Positions 53,418-62,905 are shown, numbered from the stretch's first letter. The stretch: 64,000 bases of DNA from Prevotella sp. (GCA_017413085.1 JAFPVC010000061.1:124001-188000), one strand, 5' to 3'. Numbers and translations: made by a program. The notes: generated by a model not told the origin, from the letters alone.

Positions 53418-55946
53418 TTACGGATGTACAGGACGCACACTGCACCCACGGTTACGCCCACCGTAACGACCGCCGCCGCGGCCCACGGAATCCGAGCCGA
53501 AGTACGCGTACCACGCGCTGCTCGGGTAGTTCTCGTCGAGCGAAGCCAACCTGTAGTAGCCATACATGCTTTGGACGTAGAGGTACGCGTCTTCGCGAAA
53601 CCCGGCAGCAGGAAGAAAAATGTGAGCATCACTAAGCGAATAAGTGGCAGATGTCGTAACAGTGCTACCTTGGGTCTTCTTCACGCCCATATCGTCAGGA
53701 TTTTTTACCTTATATACTATGTAACCTGAGCCTTTACTGTTGTAGTTCGTTGTCCACTCCCAATAACAACTGTCGCGGAGTGCACTTAGCTCATTATATG
53801 TAGGCATGCGCCATGCACCGCCCCAGTTAGCAGCAGCGGCATCGTCGGCAATCTCAAGGGTTGTAAGGTTGTCTACTGTGCCGTAATCACTATCTATATT
53901 GTACTTGGTTAGAGTGGTTTGACTACCGTTGCACCATTTGTAGTTTTCCCAACTATAGTTATCCTTCGGTTCCGTCTCACCCCATGCGAAGTAAGCTCCA
54001 TAGTTTTCAGGGTTCTCCGCACCTATGTTGCATTTTGCCCACTTGACTGACAGCCCGAGGTCAACGTATTCATGGCCTTCCGCTGTCTGACCGTCTGTCT
54101 GCGAAGAGCCGCCATTCAGGTACATATTCACAATCATGTTGGCATCGGCCATGGTAATATCATTGTCGCCATTCACGTCGGCAGTCGTCACGTCGAAGTC
54201 CAACGGTTTGGTGGTGGCGAGGTAGTAGTTGACCACCATGTTGGCGTCTGCCATGGTAATAGAACCGTCGTGGTTCACGTCGCCAGGCTGGTAAGTCTCC
54301 ACGTTGGCATCAGGATTCTCTATCACTACTGCCGTGCCGGCCACAGGCGTGAGCGTTGTCGTTGTTGTACCGGACAGTTCCTTACCTGAGAAAGATACAC
54401 TTATTTTGCAGAAGGTATTAACGGTGCCGTAGTATGCTGTGCGCGATGGTGCGGTCACCTTGTATCCCTCTGCCGGAGTGAAGCCGCCGAGAGTCTGGAA
54501 GCACTGCTTCGTTCCATTCACACTGAGCTTTGAGTTCTCACCACCGACTTTCAGTGTGGTACGGTAGTAGATTGCCGTTGTTCCTGTTAGTCCTATACGA
54601 CCAGTATTATACTCCCTACCCTGCACACCATAGTTGTCTGCGGTGACGTTCACCGTTACCTTACCGTCGATGTCGAGGGTGTTGCTGCTGGTATTGTTCA
54701 TCACAATACCGTTGCCGCCAGCGGTGACGTTGAGCGTACCTGTGCCACCGATTACCACGTTGCGTGAGTTTGCGAATACGCCTGTGCCTGCGGCAGATGA
54801 AATGCTACAGTCGCCCACCACGTTTATGCGAAGCGTGTCGAGGGTGGTACGCAGTGCATAGCCGCCTGCCACTGTCATCTCCGTTATGCTGGCATCTTCC
54901 AGATACAGTGTCTTTGTCCTATTGTCGTATGATACCTTGCCCGTAACGCCGGGGATGGCGGTGAGGTCCTTGCTGTTTATAGTCGTTATTGATGTTTCCG
55001 CCAACTTGACATCAAAGGTATCTACCTTAGTAAAGTAGCCAGTTTCAGGGTTGGCATATTTCGCATCCGTCATTGATATCAATGTGCTGTATTCTAAGGC
55101 TCCACTCAACTCATAACAGCCTTTAAACATATCCTTCGACACCAAGTTTATTCTCTGCCAATCATCGTTACAATATATTGTCGTAAGCGCCGAACAATAC
55201 CAGAACATTTGACACATATCCGTCACGTTAGAGGTATTGAAACTTCTAAGGTCGAGATTCAAAAGCGACTCACAATAAAAGAACATGCCAAACATCTTCT
55301 TCACGTTAGAGGTATTGAAGTTGCTGACATTAAGGCTCGTAAGTGAGTAGCATTGATAGAACATACAACTCATATCCGTCACACTGGAGGTGTTAAAACT
55401 GCTAAGATCAAGACTTGTCAGTTGCTCACAACCATAGAACATGCTAATCATATCCGTAACGTTGGAGGTATCAAAATTACTAAGGTCAAGACTCTTAAGC
55501 GACTTACAAAAACTGAACATACTATGCATGTCCGTCACGTTGGAGGTGTTAAAACCGCTAATATCAAGACTTGTAAGCAACTCACAACCATAGAACATAT
55601 TACTCATATCTGTCACACTTGAGGTGTTTAGATTTTCAATACCTTCTATCTTATGAAGAAACTTTATGTTTTCAAACCAACCGTGGCACGACAAAGGTCT
55701 TGCACTTGAAAATTCATCCATAAAACGCACAACCTTGATTTTGAACCTAAAGGCACTCCACGGTTGCTCTGTTCCAGTATTCGACACTTCCCATGCATTT
55801 GTTTCCGGCAGTGTTCCCACGGTGAAACACAGTATGGAATCGTTTTCAATGTAAGCATAAGGGAAAGCTGGGTCGGCTTTAGCCCCTGTAAGCATTGTTA
55901 CAAGCGCAAAGATTAGAAGGTAAATCCTCTTTGTTTTAGTTTTCAT
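53418..55946 (-). CDS. BspA-type leucine-rich repeat surface protein with dockerin and FISUMP-like domains
   Basis: This is an 842-residue protein. After a signal peptide (MKTKTKRIYLLIFALVTMLT...A) come six 23-residue BspA/DUF285 repeats (about 105-255; F-N-T-S-N-V-T-D-M-x-x-M-F pattern). A beta-helical carbohydrate-binding-like region follows (about 310-560), then two dockerin-type calcium loops DVNHDGSITMADANMVVNYY and DVNGDNDITMADANMIVNMY (about 565-625). The C-terminal region has EYVDLGLSVKWAKCNIGA and YFAWGETEPK. It is probably surface-exposed and adhesive or glycan-binding. A paralogue lies upstream at 56428 and shares its dockerin, C-terminal domain and promoter. Confidence 0.85.
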   Translation of the reverse strand: MKTKTKRIYLLIFALVTMLTGAKADPAFPYAYIENDSILCFTVGTLPETNAWEVSNTGTEQPWSAFRFKIKVVRFMDEFSSARPLSCHGWFENIKFLHKIEGIENLNTSSVTDMSNMFYGCELLTSLDISGFNTSNVTDMHSMFSFCKSLKSLDLSNFDTSNVTDMISMFYGCEQLTSLDLSSFNTSSVTDMSCMFYQCYSLTSLNVSNFNTSNVKKMFGMFFYCESLLNLDLRSFNTSNVTDMCQMFWYCSALTTIYCNDDWQRINLVSKDMFKGCYELSGALEYSTLISMTDAKYANPETGYFTKVDTFDVKLAETSITTINSKDLTAIPGVTGKVSYDNRTKTLYLEDASITEMTVAGGYALRTTLDTLRINVVGDCSISSAAGTGVFANSRNVVIGGTGTLNVTAGGNGIVMNNTSSNTLDIDGKVTVNVTADNYGVQGREYNTGRIGLTGTTAIYYRTTLKVGGENSKLSVNGTKQCFQTLGGFTPAEGYKVTAPSRTAYYGTVNTFCKISVSFSGKELSGTTTTTLTPVAGTAVVIENPDANVETYQPGDVNHDGSITMADANMVVNYYLATTKPLDFDVTTADVNGDNDITMADANMIVNMYLNGGSSQTDGQTAEGHEYVDLGLSVKWAKCNIGAENPENYGAYFAWGETEPKDNYSWENYKWCNGSQTTLTKYNIDSDYGTVDNLTTLEIADDAAAANWGGAWRMPTYNELSALRDSCYWEWTTNYNSKGSGYIVYKVKNPDDMGVKKTQGSTVTTSATYSLSDAHIFLPAAGFREDAYLYVQSMYGYYRLASLDENYPSSAWYAYFGSDSVGRGGGRYGGRNRGCSVRPVHP
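55190..55640 (-). repeat. 69-bp tandem repeats encoding BspA leucine-rich units
   Basis: Six in-frame 69-bp units, each encoding N-T-S-x-V-T-D-M-x-x-M-F-x-x-C-x-x-L, with DNA-level similarity high enough for recombination to vary copy number. Confidence 0.8.
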
Positions 55947-56103
55947 ACTCTTTTTGTTTATTGATTTATATTCTAAATATTCATGAATACCTATCTTATT
56001 GCCCCTGTCTTGATATCAGCTGTCCTCCATTTATACGACAATACTCTGCAACATCAGTGACCATTGACTGAAACGACTGCGTGTGACAATATGATTACGA
56101 GTA

Positions 56104-56134
56104 CAAAGTTACGAACTTTTTCTGAAACAGCAAA
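56104..56134 (-). promoter_or_regulatory. Promoter of the BspA-like gene, extended shared type
   Basis: Minus strand: TTTG (56131-56134), CTGTTTCAGAAAAAGTTCG spacer, TAACTTTG (56104-56111). It differs from the paralogue's promoter at 58836-58866 at only two of 31 positions. Confidence 0.75.
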
Positions 56135-56290
56135 ATAATTGCGTTGTTTTCCAAGAAAATGACTCACGCAGATTGTAAGGGATTGTAAGGGATGATTGTA
56201 TCTCCCACAGATATATTGATTTAACCACTCGCACAGATACCGCAGATACCACAGATTTTTCGTTGACGAATTCGCAGTATCGATAATATA

Positions 56291-56400
56291 GTGAAAATGA
56301 AAAGTGAAAAGTGAAAAGTGAAAAATACGTTGGTGACATAGACTTGATGATAAGTCTAAACGTAACCTGTATTCTTCACTTTTCACTATTCACTTTTCAC
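56291..56400. repeat. Opposed GTGAAAA and CACTTTT low-complexity repeats
   Basis: GTGAAAA-type units (56291-56326) face CACTTTT-type units (56372-56400) across about 45 bp, giving a long imperfect inverted repeat. It uses the same heptamer as the frameshift tract at 21477. Confidence 0.75.
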
Positions 56401-56427
56401 TCCTCGCATAGCGAGGTCCTGCAAGTC

Positions 56428-58614
56428 TTACGGAAGTACCATACGGACGGGTCTATAATCATATATCATAGACCATTGATTAGTTAAAGTAGTTTCACAT
56501 CTTATTTCTCCATTTGGTCCAGCTTTTTCCAGGCCTCCCCAATATCTACAATACCCTTTATAATATTCATAAACGGAATAGCCTTCATACTTATTATGTT
56601 CATACTTTACAGTTACATCAACAGCTGGCAAGAAAATGCTATTACCGTTTAGGGGGCTCACAACCTCAAAGCCCTCACAACCGTTATACTTTGAGTTTCC
56701 TTTTTCAAACCACTCCCAATCACAACAATGTTCAAGTTCCCACCATTCTTTATATTCAGGTTCACGCCATGCGCCTCCCCAACTAAACTCAGCCATATAT
56801 CTATAATCATATTCACTACCACTTTCATAAGATCGTAATGCACCTACATTGCAGGTTGCCCACTTTACCGACAGACCGAGGTCTACATACATGTGACCAT
56901 TGGCTGGGTCGGTGTACTCCTGCATTCCTGCACCACTGAGGAACGAATTCACTATTTGGTTGGCATCAGCCATGGTAACAGCAGGATTGCCATCATCGTC
57001 GTAATCGTCGTTCACGTTGGCAAGGTGAATGAGGAATCCCTCTGGCTTCTCCACTGCAAGGTAGTAGTTCACCACGGCATTGGCATCAGCCATGGTAATT
57101 GCACCATCTTGGTTCACGTCACCGAGATAGCTTGGCAATGCCGAGAATATACGATACAACTTGGCTGACGTATTGCTGATTTTACAATAAACTCCTGGAA
57201 CTTCGGAAATTTCCATAGATGCAGTATCCCCATTTACGACAAACTGCGTGCTATTGAGTTTATAACTCTGACTTAAACTTGAACTAATTCTCAGATATAT
57301 ATTACCACCCAGAGAAAACTGCTTTCCGCTGACGGGTGCCACCGACATTTCCACTCCATACATCTTGCCTTGCTGGAATTTATCACCGCGTTCCAGTTCT
57401 TTTCCTCCTACTTCAAACCACTTTATCTCATTCACCAGACAGTCTTCACCCTGAAAATGCTCCTTGGCATTTGCCTCCAGCAATGCACCGGCGGCTTTTG
57501 CTCCAGCTGCCGTAGCAATCTCCCACTGTGGTTCTTCTCCTATTACCGGAGCGGTGATGTTTTCTTTTACCTCGCGTATATATGCACCGCCCTCAGGTGT
57601 GGGCACAGGATAAGTGAACACGAAGTCTTGCTTACTTGCTGTTGCGCCAGCCACTTTAAAATTTTGCGTTACGTAAGTGCCATCTCTCCATATATATGCT
57701 TTGACATCATCAGCAAACTTATAATTATCCTTCAATTCCACCGTGAAACGTATACCGAGATTATTACCTGCGTATCCCTCGTAATTTTCCCATATTTTAC
57801 CGTACATGTTATATTCCACGTTTACTGACTTCACACCTTTAGTAGAACTTGTCACATTGTAGTCGGCAGGTACGAAGTCAACTGGCCATGCGTAGTTGTT
57901 GATATATATATATTTTAGAGTTGTACTTATCGTAACCCACTCGTTCTTCACGCTGCTGCCGTTGGCATCATATACTGTTCCATTCTTAACATACACTCCG
58001 TATGGGTCTGTGAAAATCTGACCATCATTGAGGATAATGCTCTTAAGATTGTGGAAGCACTCCTCCAAACCCCGAACCTTGACTTCTGTGCTGGCATCAG
58101 ATACACTCATCTTCGTTTTACTGTTGCTGCTCTGCACACCGTAGTTTGTGGTGCCGTCGAGCGTCAGTTTAATTCCATTGTATATATGAAGGTTGTTATC
58201 CTCCTCAGAAGACATTGTTATAGCAGTACCAGCATTGATAGAGAGAACATCCTCACCAGAACTAAAACCAAATATTTCCAACGAACCAGTGCTAACTATT
58301 CCTGAGCTATTTGAAATGAGCTTACTGTTACCTTGCACTCCGATTTGGAGTTCTGGCATTTCGCTGTATACAGCAGCCTGACCATAACCATTGTTAGCCG
58401 TTGCAGTAATCGTGGCGTTTTTTATATAAAGCCTATTGACGTTAGGAACAAACGTTACCGTGCCGTTATCGACGGGTATGTTAGTCCTGTTATCATCAGT
58501 CACTTGCACGCCGGCGACCCACAAATTATACTTCTCTGCACTGACGTTCATGGCCGTTGCCACGAGCAATAAGAATAAGAGGCATATCCGCCTCAACATG
58601 TTTACATTTTTCAT
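56428..58614 (-). CDS. Exported dockerin protein with FISUMP-like C-terminal domain
   Basis: This 728-residue protein has a signal peptide (MKNVNMLRRICLLFLLLVATAMNVSA). Residues of about 30-215 form a beta-helical carbohydrate-binding-like region, and a central beta-rich part (about 230-490) is unrecognised. Two dockerin-like loops, DVNQDGAITMADANAVVNYY and a second with the insert DDYDDDGNPAVTMADAN, lie at about 495-560. The C-terminal MYVDLGLSVKWATCNVGA region matches the 842-residue paralogue. It is probably surface-associated. No cohesin is seen in the window. Confidence 0.8.
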   Translation of the reverse strand: MKNVNMLRRICLLFLLLVATAMNVSAEKYNLWVAGVQVTDDNRTNIPVDNGTVTFVPNVNRLYIKNATITATANNGYGQAAVYSEMPELQIGVQGNSKLISNSSGIVSTGSLEIFGFSSGEDVLSINAGTAITMSSEEDNNLHIYNGIKLTLDGTTNYGVQSSNSKTKMSVSDASTEVKVRGLEECFHNLKSIILNDGQIFTDPYGVYVKNGTVYDANGSSVKNEWVTISTTLKYIYINNYAWPVDFVPADYNVTSSTKGVKSVNVEYNMYGKIWENYEGYAGNNLGIRFTVELKDNYKFADDVKAYIWRDGTYVTQNFKVAGATASKQDFVFTYPVPTPEGGAYIREVKENITAPVIGEEPQWEIATAAGAKAAGALLEANAKEHFQGEDCLVNEIKWFEVGGKELERGDKFQQGKMYGVEMSVAPVSGKQFSLGGNIYLRISSSLSQSYKLNSTQFVVNGDTASMEISEVPGVYCKISNTSAKLYRIFSALPSYLGDVNQDGAITMADANAVVNYYLAVEKPEGFLIHLANVNDDYDDDGNPAVTMADANQIVNSFLSGAGMQEYTDPANGHMYVDLGLSVKWATCNVGALRSYESGSEYDYRYMAEFSWGGAWREPEYKEWWELEHCCDWEWFEKGNSKYNGCEGFEVVSPLNGNSIFLPAVDVTVKYEHNKYEGYSVYEYYKGYCRYWGGLEKAGPNGEIRCETTLTNQWSMIYDYRPVRMVLP

Positions 58615-58700
58615 TATTTTGACTTTGTTATTATTTTGTTTGTTTTCTATTTTATGAGTAATTACATGGACATTATATGTTTATATGAAAACGCAAAGCA

Positions 58701-58735
58701 TCCGCACACATGGCTACATGAGCCACGTATGCGGA
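58701..58735 (-). ncRNA. Structured leader hairpin of the 728-residue dockerin gene
   Basis: In the minus-strand transcript the arms 58721-58735 and 58701-58715 pair over all 15 positions, two of them G-U, around a 5-nt loop. The plus-strand transcript would have A-C mismatches at those positions, so the fold favours the mRNA of the dockerin gene. It lies about 90 nt before the ATG in a leader of about 220 nt. Function unknown. Confidence 0.45.
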
Positions 58736-58835
58736 CACATCCGTTTATTCTTCTCTTCTAATAAATAATAACATAGAAAACATTGTTGTTCTCCTGTTTT
58801 ATTCGTTTTATCTGTTTTATTCGTTTTCCTGAGTG

Positions 58836-58866
58836 CAAAGTTACTAACTTTTTCTGAAACCGCAAA
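58836..58866 (-). promoter_or_regulatory. Promoter of the 728-residue dockerin gene, extended shared type
   Basis: Minus strand: TTTG (58863-58866), CGGTTTCAGAAAAAGTTAG spacer, TAACTTTG (58836-58843), 19-bp spacing. Confidence 0.75.
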
Positions 58867-58963
58867 GGAAAAGAGCATTTTTCTATTTCACCTATTATAT
58901 GTTTTCTGTCCCTCACCGCCACGGTGGATGAAACATTTTTAAAAATGATGTGCAACAGTATTC

Positions 58964-58995
58964 TTTGGCTGACATATATATTATTAGTAAATTTG
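58964..58995 (+). promoter_or_regulatory. Promoter of the xylanase gene
   Basis: TTTG (58964-58967) and TAAATTTG (58988-58995), 20 bp apart, 48 bp before the ATG at 59044. Confidence 0.7.
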
Positions 58996-59043
58996 CATCG
59001 CTAAAAAAGAAACGTGAAACTAACTATCCATAAAACATCTACA

Positions 59044-61401
59044 ATGAAGAAAACATACTTGCTTTTGCTTGCTGCCTGTATGCTGAAACCAGCGATGGCA
59101 CAAGAGAAATTTGAACTGGGGAAACCCAACAATTCCAATTACCGCTACCTGGACGACTACCAGGCTCTCAAAGACTACATCGACTATTCCAAGTATCCGA
59201 ACTTCAAGCTCGGTGCCGGTACGACAGTCAGCGACTATCTCTACAATTCCACGTTCAAGAATCTTATCAACAAAAACTTCACCGAGACCGTTGCCGGCAA
59301 TGCCATGAAGATGGCAAGTTGCGTGGATGCCAAAGGCAACATGAATTTCTCGACTGTGAAGAGCTACGTAAAGGCTGCAACCGATGCCGGCCTCAATGTC
59401 TACGGCCACACCCTTGCATGGCATTCGCAACAGCCAAAGGCCTGGCTGCTGAAGCTCGTTGCCGACAAACCCGCACCGGAACTGGAAGACGCTGACTTTG
59501 AATTCTGGGAAACGGTTGCCAGCAAGGACTACCGTGTCACCAAGAACGTAGGCTGGACTTCAGACCAGACAAAATATAACTTCTCCATCAGTTTCGACGC
59601 AACCAACGGACTCAAGGTTACGACCAACAAGTCTTATTCATGGGAAGTGCAGTTTGATGCCATGTCTGACATCATGCTCCAGACAAACAAGAGCTATAAG
59701 ATGACCATAACCATAAAGGGTTCTAAGTCTGGTCACGTGAACGGCACGCTCGGCAACTTTAATGGCGGTGCAAGTTTCGATGCGTCGTTCACTACGCAGT
59801 GGAAAGACGTGGAAATGACCATCAAGCCTACCATGGAGAGCAGTCTCATACTTATGCACATACCGAGCTACGTCGGCAACGTGTATATCAAGTCCATCAA
59901 GTTTGAGGAACTGAAGAAAGGCAAGACCATCAACGAGGAGCGCCGCTGCATGAAGGCACATGCCACCGCAAGGCAGGCAAACGTGTGGGACAACCAGATA
60001 TGGCTGGTGCCGGGTTCGTTCTCTTCCGGCGCAAGCTATGTGTTCAAGGCTGACGTGCGTGCCGACAAGGCTGCATTCGCATCAACACAGATTCACTCTA
60101 CCCCAGGCAGTTTCGTCGACGGCAATGCATTTGGCAACATATACTTCACCCCGGAATGGAAGACCATCACCGTCAGCGGAAAGTTTGCAAAAGCCGGCCA
60201 GAGCATAGCCTTCAACCTAAGCGAACTGGCAGAGGAAAACAACTATTACTTCGACAATGTGAGCCTGAAGATAAACGGAACGGAGAAGATGAGGAACGGC
60301 GACTTTGAAGGTACCAACGTCAGCACATTCAAGGCAAAGGAATATGGTGGAGGCCCCGTTGCCCCAACGATTGTAGACAACCTCACCTACGTCTATGTGC
60401 CAGGCACCATCCCCTTGTCACAGCAGGAGCGTCACGACACTCTCGTTTATGCCATGGACAAATGGATAAAGGGCATGATGACAGCCTGTGGCGGAAAGGT
60501 AAAGGCATGGGACCTCGTCAATGAGGCCATTTCCGGCGGTGGTAACGACGGTTCTGACAACTACGTGCTGCAGGGCAACAATCCAAACGGCAACCCCGAT
60601 GCCACATGGGACGTGGGTGGCGATGCCTTCTTCTGGCAGGACTACATGGGTTCACTGGAATACGTGCGTCAGGCATGCCGCCTGGCACGCAAGTATGGCC
60701 CGGAGGACATAGTGCTCTTCATCAACGACTACAACCTTGAGTCTGACTGGGACGACAACAAGAAGCTCAAGTCGCTCATCAACTGGATAAAGAAATGGGA
60801 GGCCGACGGAGTTACCAAGATTGACGGTATCGGCACGCAGATGCACATATCATACTATGAGAAGAGCAGCACACAGAGCAGCAAGAAAAGTGCCATCACC
60901 AACATGTTTAAGCTCATGGCAAAAACTGGCAAGTATGTGCGTGTCAGCGAACTGGACATGGGCTATGTGGATGCCAACGGCAACGCCATATCTACAAACA
61001 ACATGACAGAGGCACAGCACAAGAACATGGCAAACTTCTACGAATGGATAATAAAGGAGTTCTTCCGTCTTGTCCCCGTGGATCAGCAGTGGGGTATATG
61101 CCAGTGGTGTACCAACGATGCTCCTGCAGGTGGAAATGCATGGCGCAAAGGCCAGCCTGTAGGTATCTGGGATTTGAACAACTACCGCAAGCATGCCTAT
61201 GCAGGATTCGTGCGCGGACTCGGCGGAGTGGTCTACACAGCTCCTGACGGTGTTGACGGCATAGAAGCCGACGAACCTGCTGACATCGACACCTCGAAAG
61301 GCATATACAACATCAACGGAATGCCGCTGAAGGCAACATCTCTTGACAAACTGCCGTCAGGACTTTACATAGTAAACGGCAAGAAAATAGCAATAAAATA
61401 A
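59044..61401 (+). CDS. Endo-1,4-beta-xylanase GH10 with inserted carbohydrate-binding modules
   Basis: The product is 785 residues from M at 59044 (MKKTYLLLLAACMLKPAMA-Q signal peptide). The GH10 barrel begins at about 30-150 (YNSTFKNLINKNFTETVAGN, then VYGHTLAWHSQQPKAW). It is interrupted by about 290 residues containing two CBM4/22-like jelly rolls. It resumes with the acid/base E494 (WDLVNEAISGG) and nucleophile E636 (VRVSELDMGY). The split barrel matches Bacteroidetes Xyn10 enzymes that bind xylan through the insert. The C-terminal tail GIYNINGMPLKAT...GLYIVNGKKIAIK resembles that of the ubiquitin-domain protein. It acts on xylan at the cell surface or periplasm. Confidence 0.93.
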   Translation: MKKTYLLLLAACMLKPAMAQEKFELGKPNNSNYRYLDDYQALKDYIDYSKYPNFKLGAGTTVSDYLYNSTFKNLINKNFTETVAGNAMKMASCVDAKGNMNFSTVKSYVKAATDAGLNVYGHTLAWHSQQPKAWLLKLVADKPAPELEDADFEFWETVASKDYRVTKNVGWTSDQTKYNFSISFDATNGLKVTTNKSYSWEVQFDAMSDIMLQTNKSYKMTITIKGSKSGHVNGTLGNFNGGASFDASFTTQWKDVEMTIKPTMESSLILMHIPSYVGNVYIKSIKFEELKKGKTINEERRCMKAHATARQANVWDNQIWLVPGSFSSGASYVFKADVRADKAAFASTQIHSTPGSFVDGNAFGNIYFTPEWKTITVSGKFAKAGQSIAFNLSELAEENNYYFDNVSLKINGTEKMRNGDFEGTNVSTFKAKEYGGGPVAPTIVDNLTYVYVPGTIPLSQQERHDTLVYAMDKWIKGMMTACGGKVKAWDLVNEAISGGGNDGSDNYVLQGNNPNGNPDATWDVGGDAFFWQDYMGSLEYVRQACRLARKYGPEDIVLFINDYNLESDWDDNKKLKSLINWIKKWEADGVTKIDGIGTQMHISYYEKSSTQSSKKSAITNMFKLMAKTGKYVRVSELDMGYVDANGNAISTNNMTEAQHKNMANFYEWIIKEFFRLVPVDQQWGICQWCTNDAPAGGNAWRKGQPVGIWDLNNYRKHAYAGFVRGLGGVVYTAPDGVDGIEADEPADIDTSKGIYNINGMPLKATSLDKLPSGLYIVNGKKIAIK

Positions 61402-61554
61402 TTGTTCTATTTCTCCACTATCAAGAAAACTCATTTTAAGCGCAAGAAACGAAGTTGGCGGACACGCACCCCACAGAAGGGGGCAAATCGCGCAGAGGCA
61501 CCTTAAAACGCATTCTGAAGGGTCGGCATTTTCTTGAAAATGGAAGAAAATACT

Positions 61555-61601
61555 AAAAAGGCACTAATTGCAGCTGTTTTTGCTGTAATTAGTGCCTTTT
61601 T
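61555..61601. terminator. Bidirectional terminator between convergent xylanase and lipoprotein genes
   Basis: AAAAAGGCACTAATTGCAGC pairs with GCTGTAATTAGTGCCTTTTT (one G-T) around a TGTTTTT-type loop. The A-run and T-run flank the stem on both sides. Confidence 0.85.
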
Positions 61602-61693
61602 ACGTTGTAATCAGCACCAAATTACGGTGTAATCGGGACTTGATTGCACTGTAATCAGGTACAAATTACACTGTAATCAGGCCCTGATTACAG
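61584..61693. repeat. Tandem 22-bp TGTAATCAGG-type array, locus 3
   Basis: Unit starts at 61584, 61606, 61628, 61650 and 61672, exactly 22 bp apart. The last two units are TGTAATCAGGTACAAATTAC and TGTAATCAGGCCCTGATTAC, the latter a near-perfect palindrome. The first unit forms the 3' arm of the terminator. Confidence 0.85.
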
Positions 61694-61754
61694 TGCGTTA
61701 AGAAAACTTTACATTTTTAACATTTACGCAAATGTCGGATTTTTACTTTTGGTG

Positions 61755-62861
61755 TTACTTCTGGCAAGTGTAGCGAAATGTTAAACCATTCTGAAGTAAC
61801 GGCCACGTTGATTTGGTAAAACACACATTTGCAGTGTCACCACACAGGGTGATGCGTCCTCCTATCGGGTTGCCGTTGGCATCGGTAGCGGTGAAGGTCA
61901 TTCCGTCACTATTCATCTCGCCTACGCCGTCGTCGAGAGTGGTAAGGCGGAAGATGCCTATCTGCACGTCATACTTGCCTGTGATGCGATTAAACGCAAT
62001 ATGCAGGTTCGGTTCGTTATTGTCTTCATCAAGATAGTCGCCTTCGTACTCCCAGCCACTTAACACTCCTACACGCTCTATTAGAAACCTCCCTGTGTCG
62101 TCAGTATGCAGTTCTACTTTCAGCGTCGGCATGCCATCGTATGCCAGAACCTGACTGTCAGGTGATTTCAAACCAGGCGTAACAAGAACTATTGGCCAGT
62201 TGTCGTTCAGCTGATAACGCATTTGTTCGCCTATCCAGATAAGCGAGTCAATGGCATCGTCATCCGTGTGTTTCACATTACCTGTATATGTATAAAGTTT
62301 GCAGTCTTTGTAATACAGCGTAATCTGATTTCCGTTGACAGTATAACCCAGCCTACTGCATAAAACCTGCTGTACCTCGTATGGGTCAATGCTGTAAACC
62401 AAATTTGCCTTATTGGCATAATTGAATCCGAACTTATAATAACGTTCTGTCAATACTCCTGTACCCTCCATGGCTCCACAAGTAAGATATAAGTCGTCTC
62501 CTAGGACTTCATAGTCAGCCAAAGGGTTTCGTCCATGATGTATGTCTGGGAAAGAAGTTCTTACCTTTTCTCTCTCTATTACAATGCCATAACCGTCTGA
62601 CGACACGTCGCGACCACAACGTTGAAGAGCCCATACGCTGATATCGTTCGGCTCATTATACATGACACGTTCAAAACAGTCCACGCCGCACTTGTCTATA
62701 GCCGCGCGCACTTTCTGTGGCGCAGTGTCAGCGAGTAGTGGTGCGTCTATCGTACCAACCACAGGATACATCCTTGGAGTTGGTTGAGATTGACATGCCG
62801 CCAGAACCGTACCAAGAAATACGGATGCGGCAACCAGAGCAGATATTGATGTCTTCTTCAT
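61755..62861 (-). CDS. Lipoprotein of unknown function
   Basis: The product is 368 residues from M at 62861 (MKKTSISALVAASVFLGTVL); an ATG at 62876 adds five. The signal peptide ends in a lipobox (TVLAAC). The mature protein is mostly beta and contains several cysteines (DKCGVDCFERV, LQRCGRDVS, LTCGAMEG). I recognise no domain. Features such as YYKDCKLYTYTG and a final TFRYTCQK give no functional clue. It shares an extended promoter type with the two dockerin genes and may be a surface or periplasmic accessory protein. Confidence 0.75.
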   Translation of the reverse strand: MKKTSISALVAASVFLGTVLAACQSQPTPRMYPVVGTIDAPLLADTAPQKVRAAIDKCGVDCFERVMYNEPNDISVWALQRCGRDVSSDGYGIVIEREKVRTSFPDIHHGRNPLADYEVLGDDLYLTCGAMEGTGVLTERYYKFGFNYANKANLVYSIDPYEVQQVLCSRLGYTVNGNQITLYYKDCKLYTYTGNVKHTDDDAIDSLIWIGEQMRYQLNDNWPIVLVTPGLKSPDSQVLAYDGMPTLKVELHTDDTGRFLIERVGVLSGWEYEGDYLDEDNNEPNLHIAFNRITGKYDVQIGIFRLTTLDDGVGEMNSDGMTFTATDANGNPIGGRITLCGDTANVCFTKSTWPLLQNGLTFRYTCQK

Positions 62862-62905
62862 TGTGGCGTAAGTCAAAGTTTACGATTACCTTTATATTTC
62901 CCCTG

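Larger units (their letters stand above)
55947..56427. other. Intergenic region between the two dockerin protein genes
   Basis: No gene. It holds the promoter of the BspA-like gene (56104-56134), GTGAAAA-type repeats (56291-56326) opposed by CACTTTT-type repeats (56372-56400), and a CCTCGC-ATA-GCGAGG hairpin (56402-56416) beside the stop of the 728-residue gene. The last two could act as its terminator. Confidence 0.6.
58615..59043. other. Divergent intergenic region with leader hairpin
   Basis: No gene. It includes the minus promoter at 58836-58866, a 15-bp leader hairpin (58701-58735) and the xylanase promoter (58964-58995). Confidence 0.65.
61402..61754. other. Intergenic region after the xylanase gene
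   Basis: No gene. It contains a long hairpin terminator (61555-61601) that grades into the third 22-bp TGTAATCAGG array (61584-61693). Confidence 0.65.
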
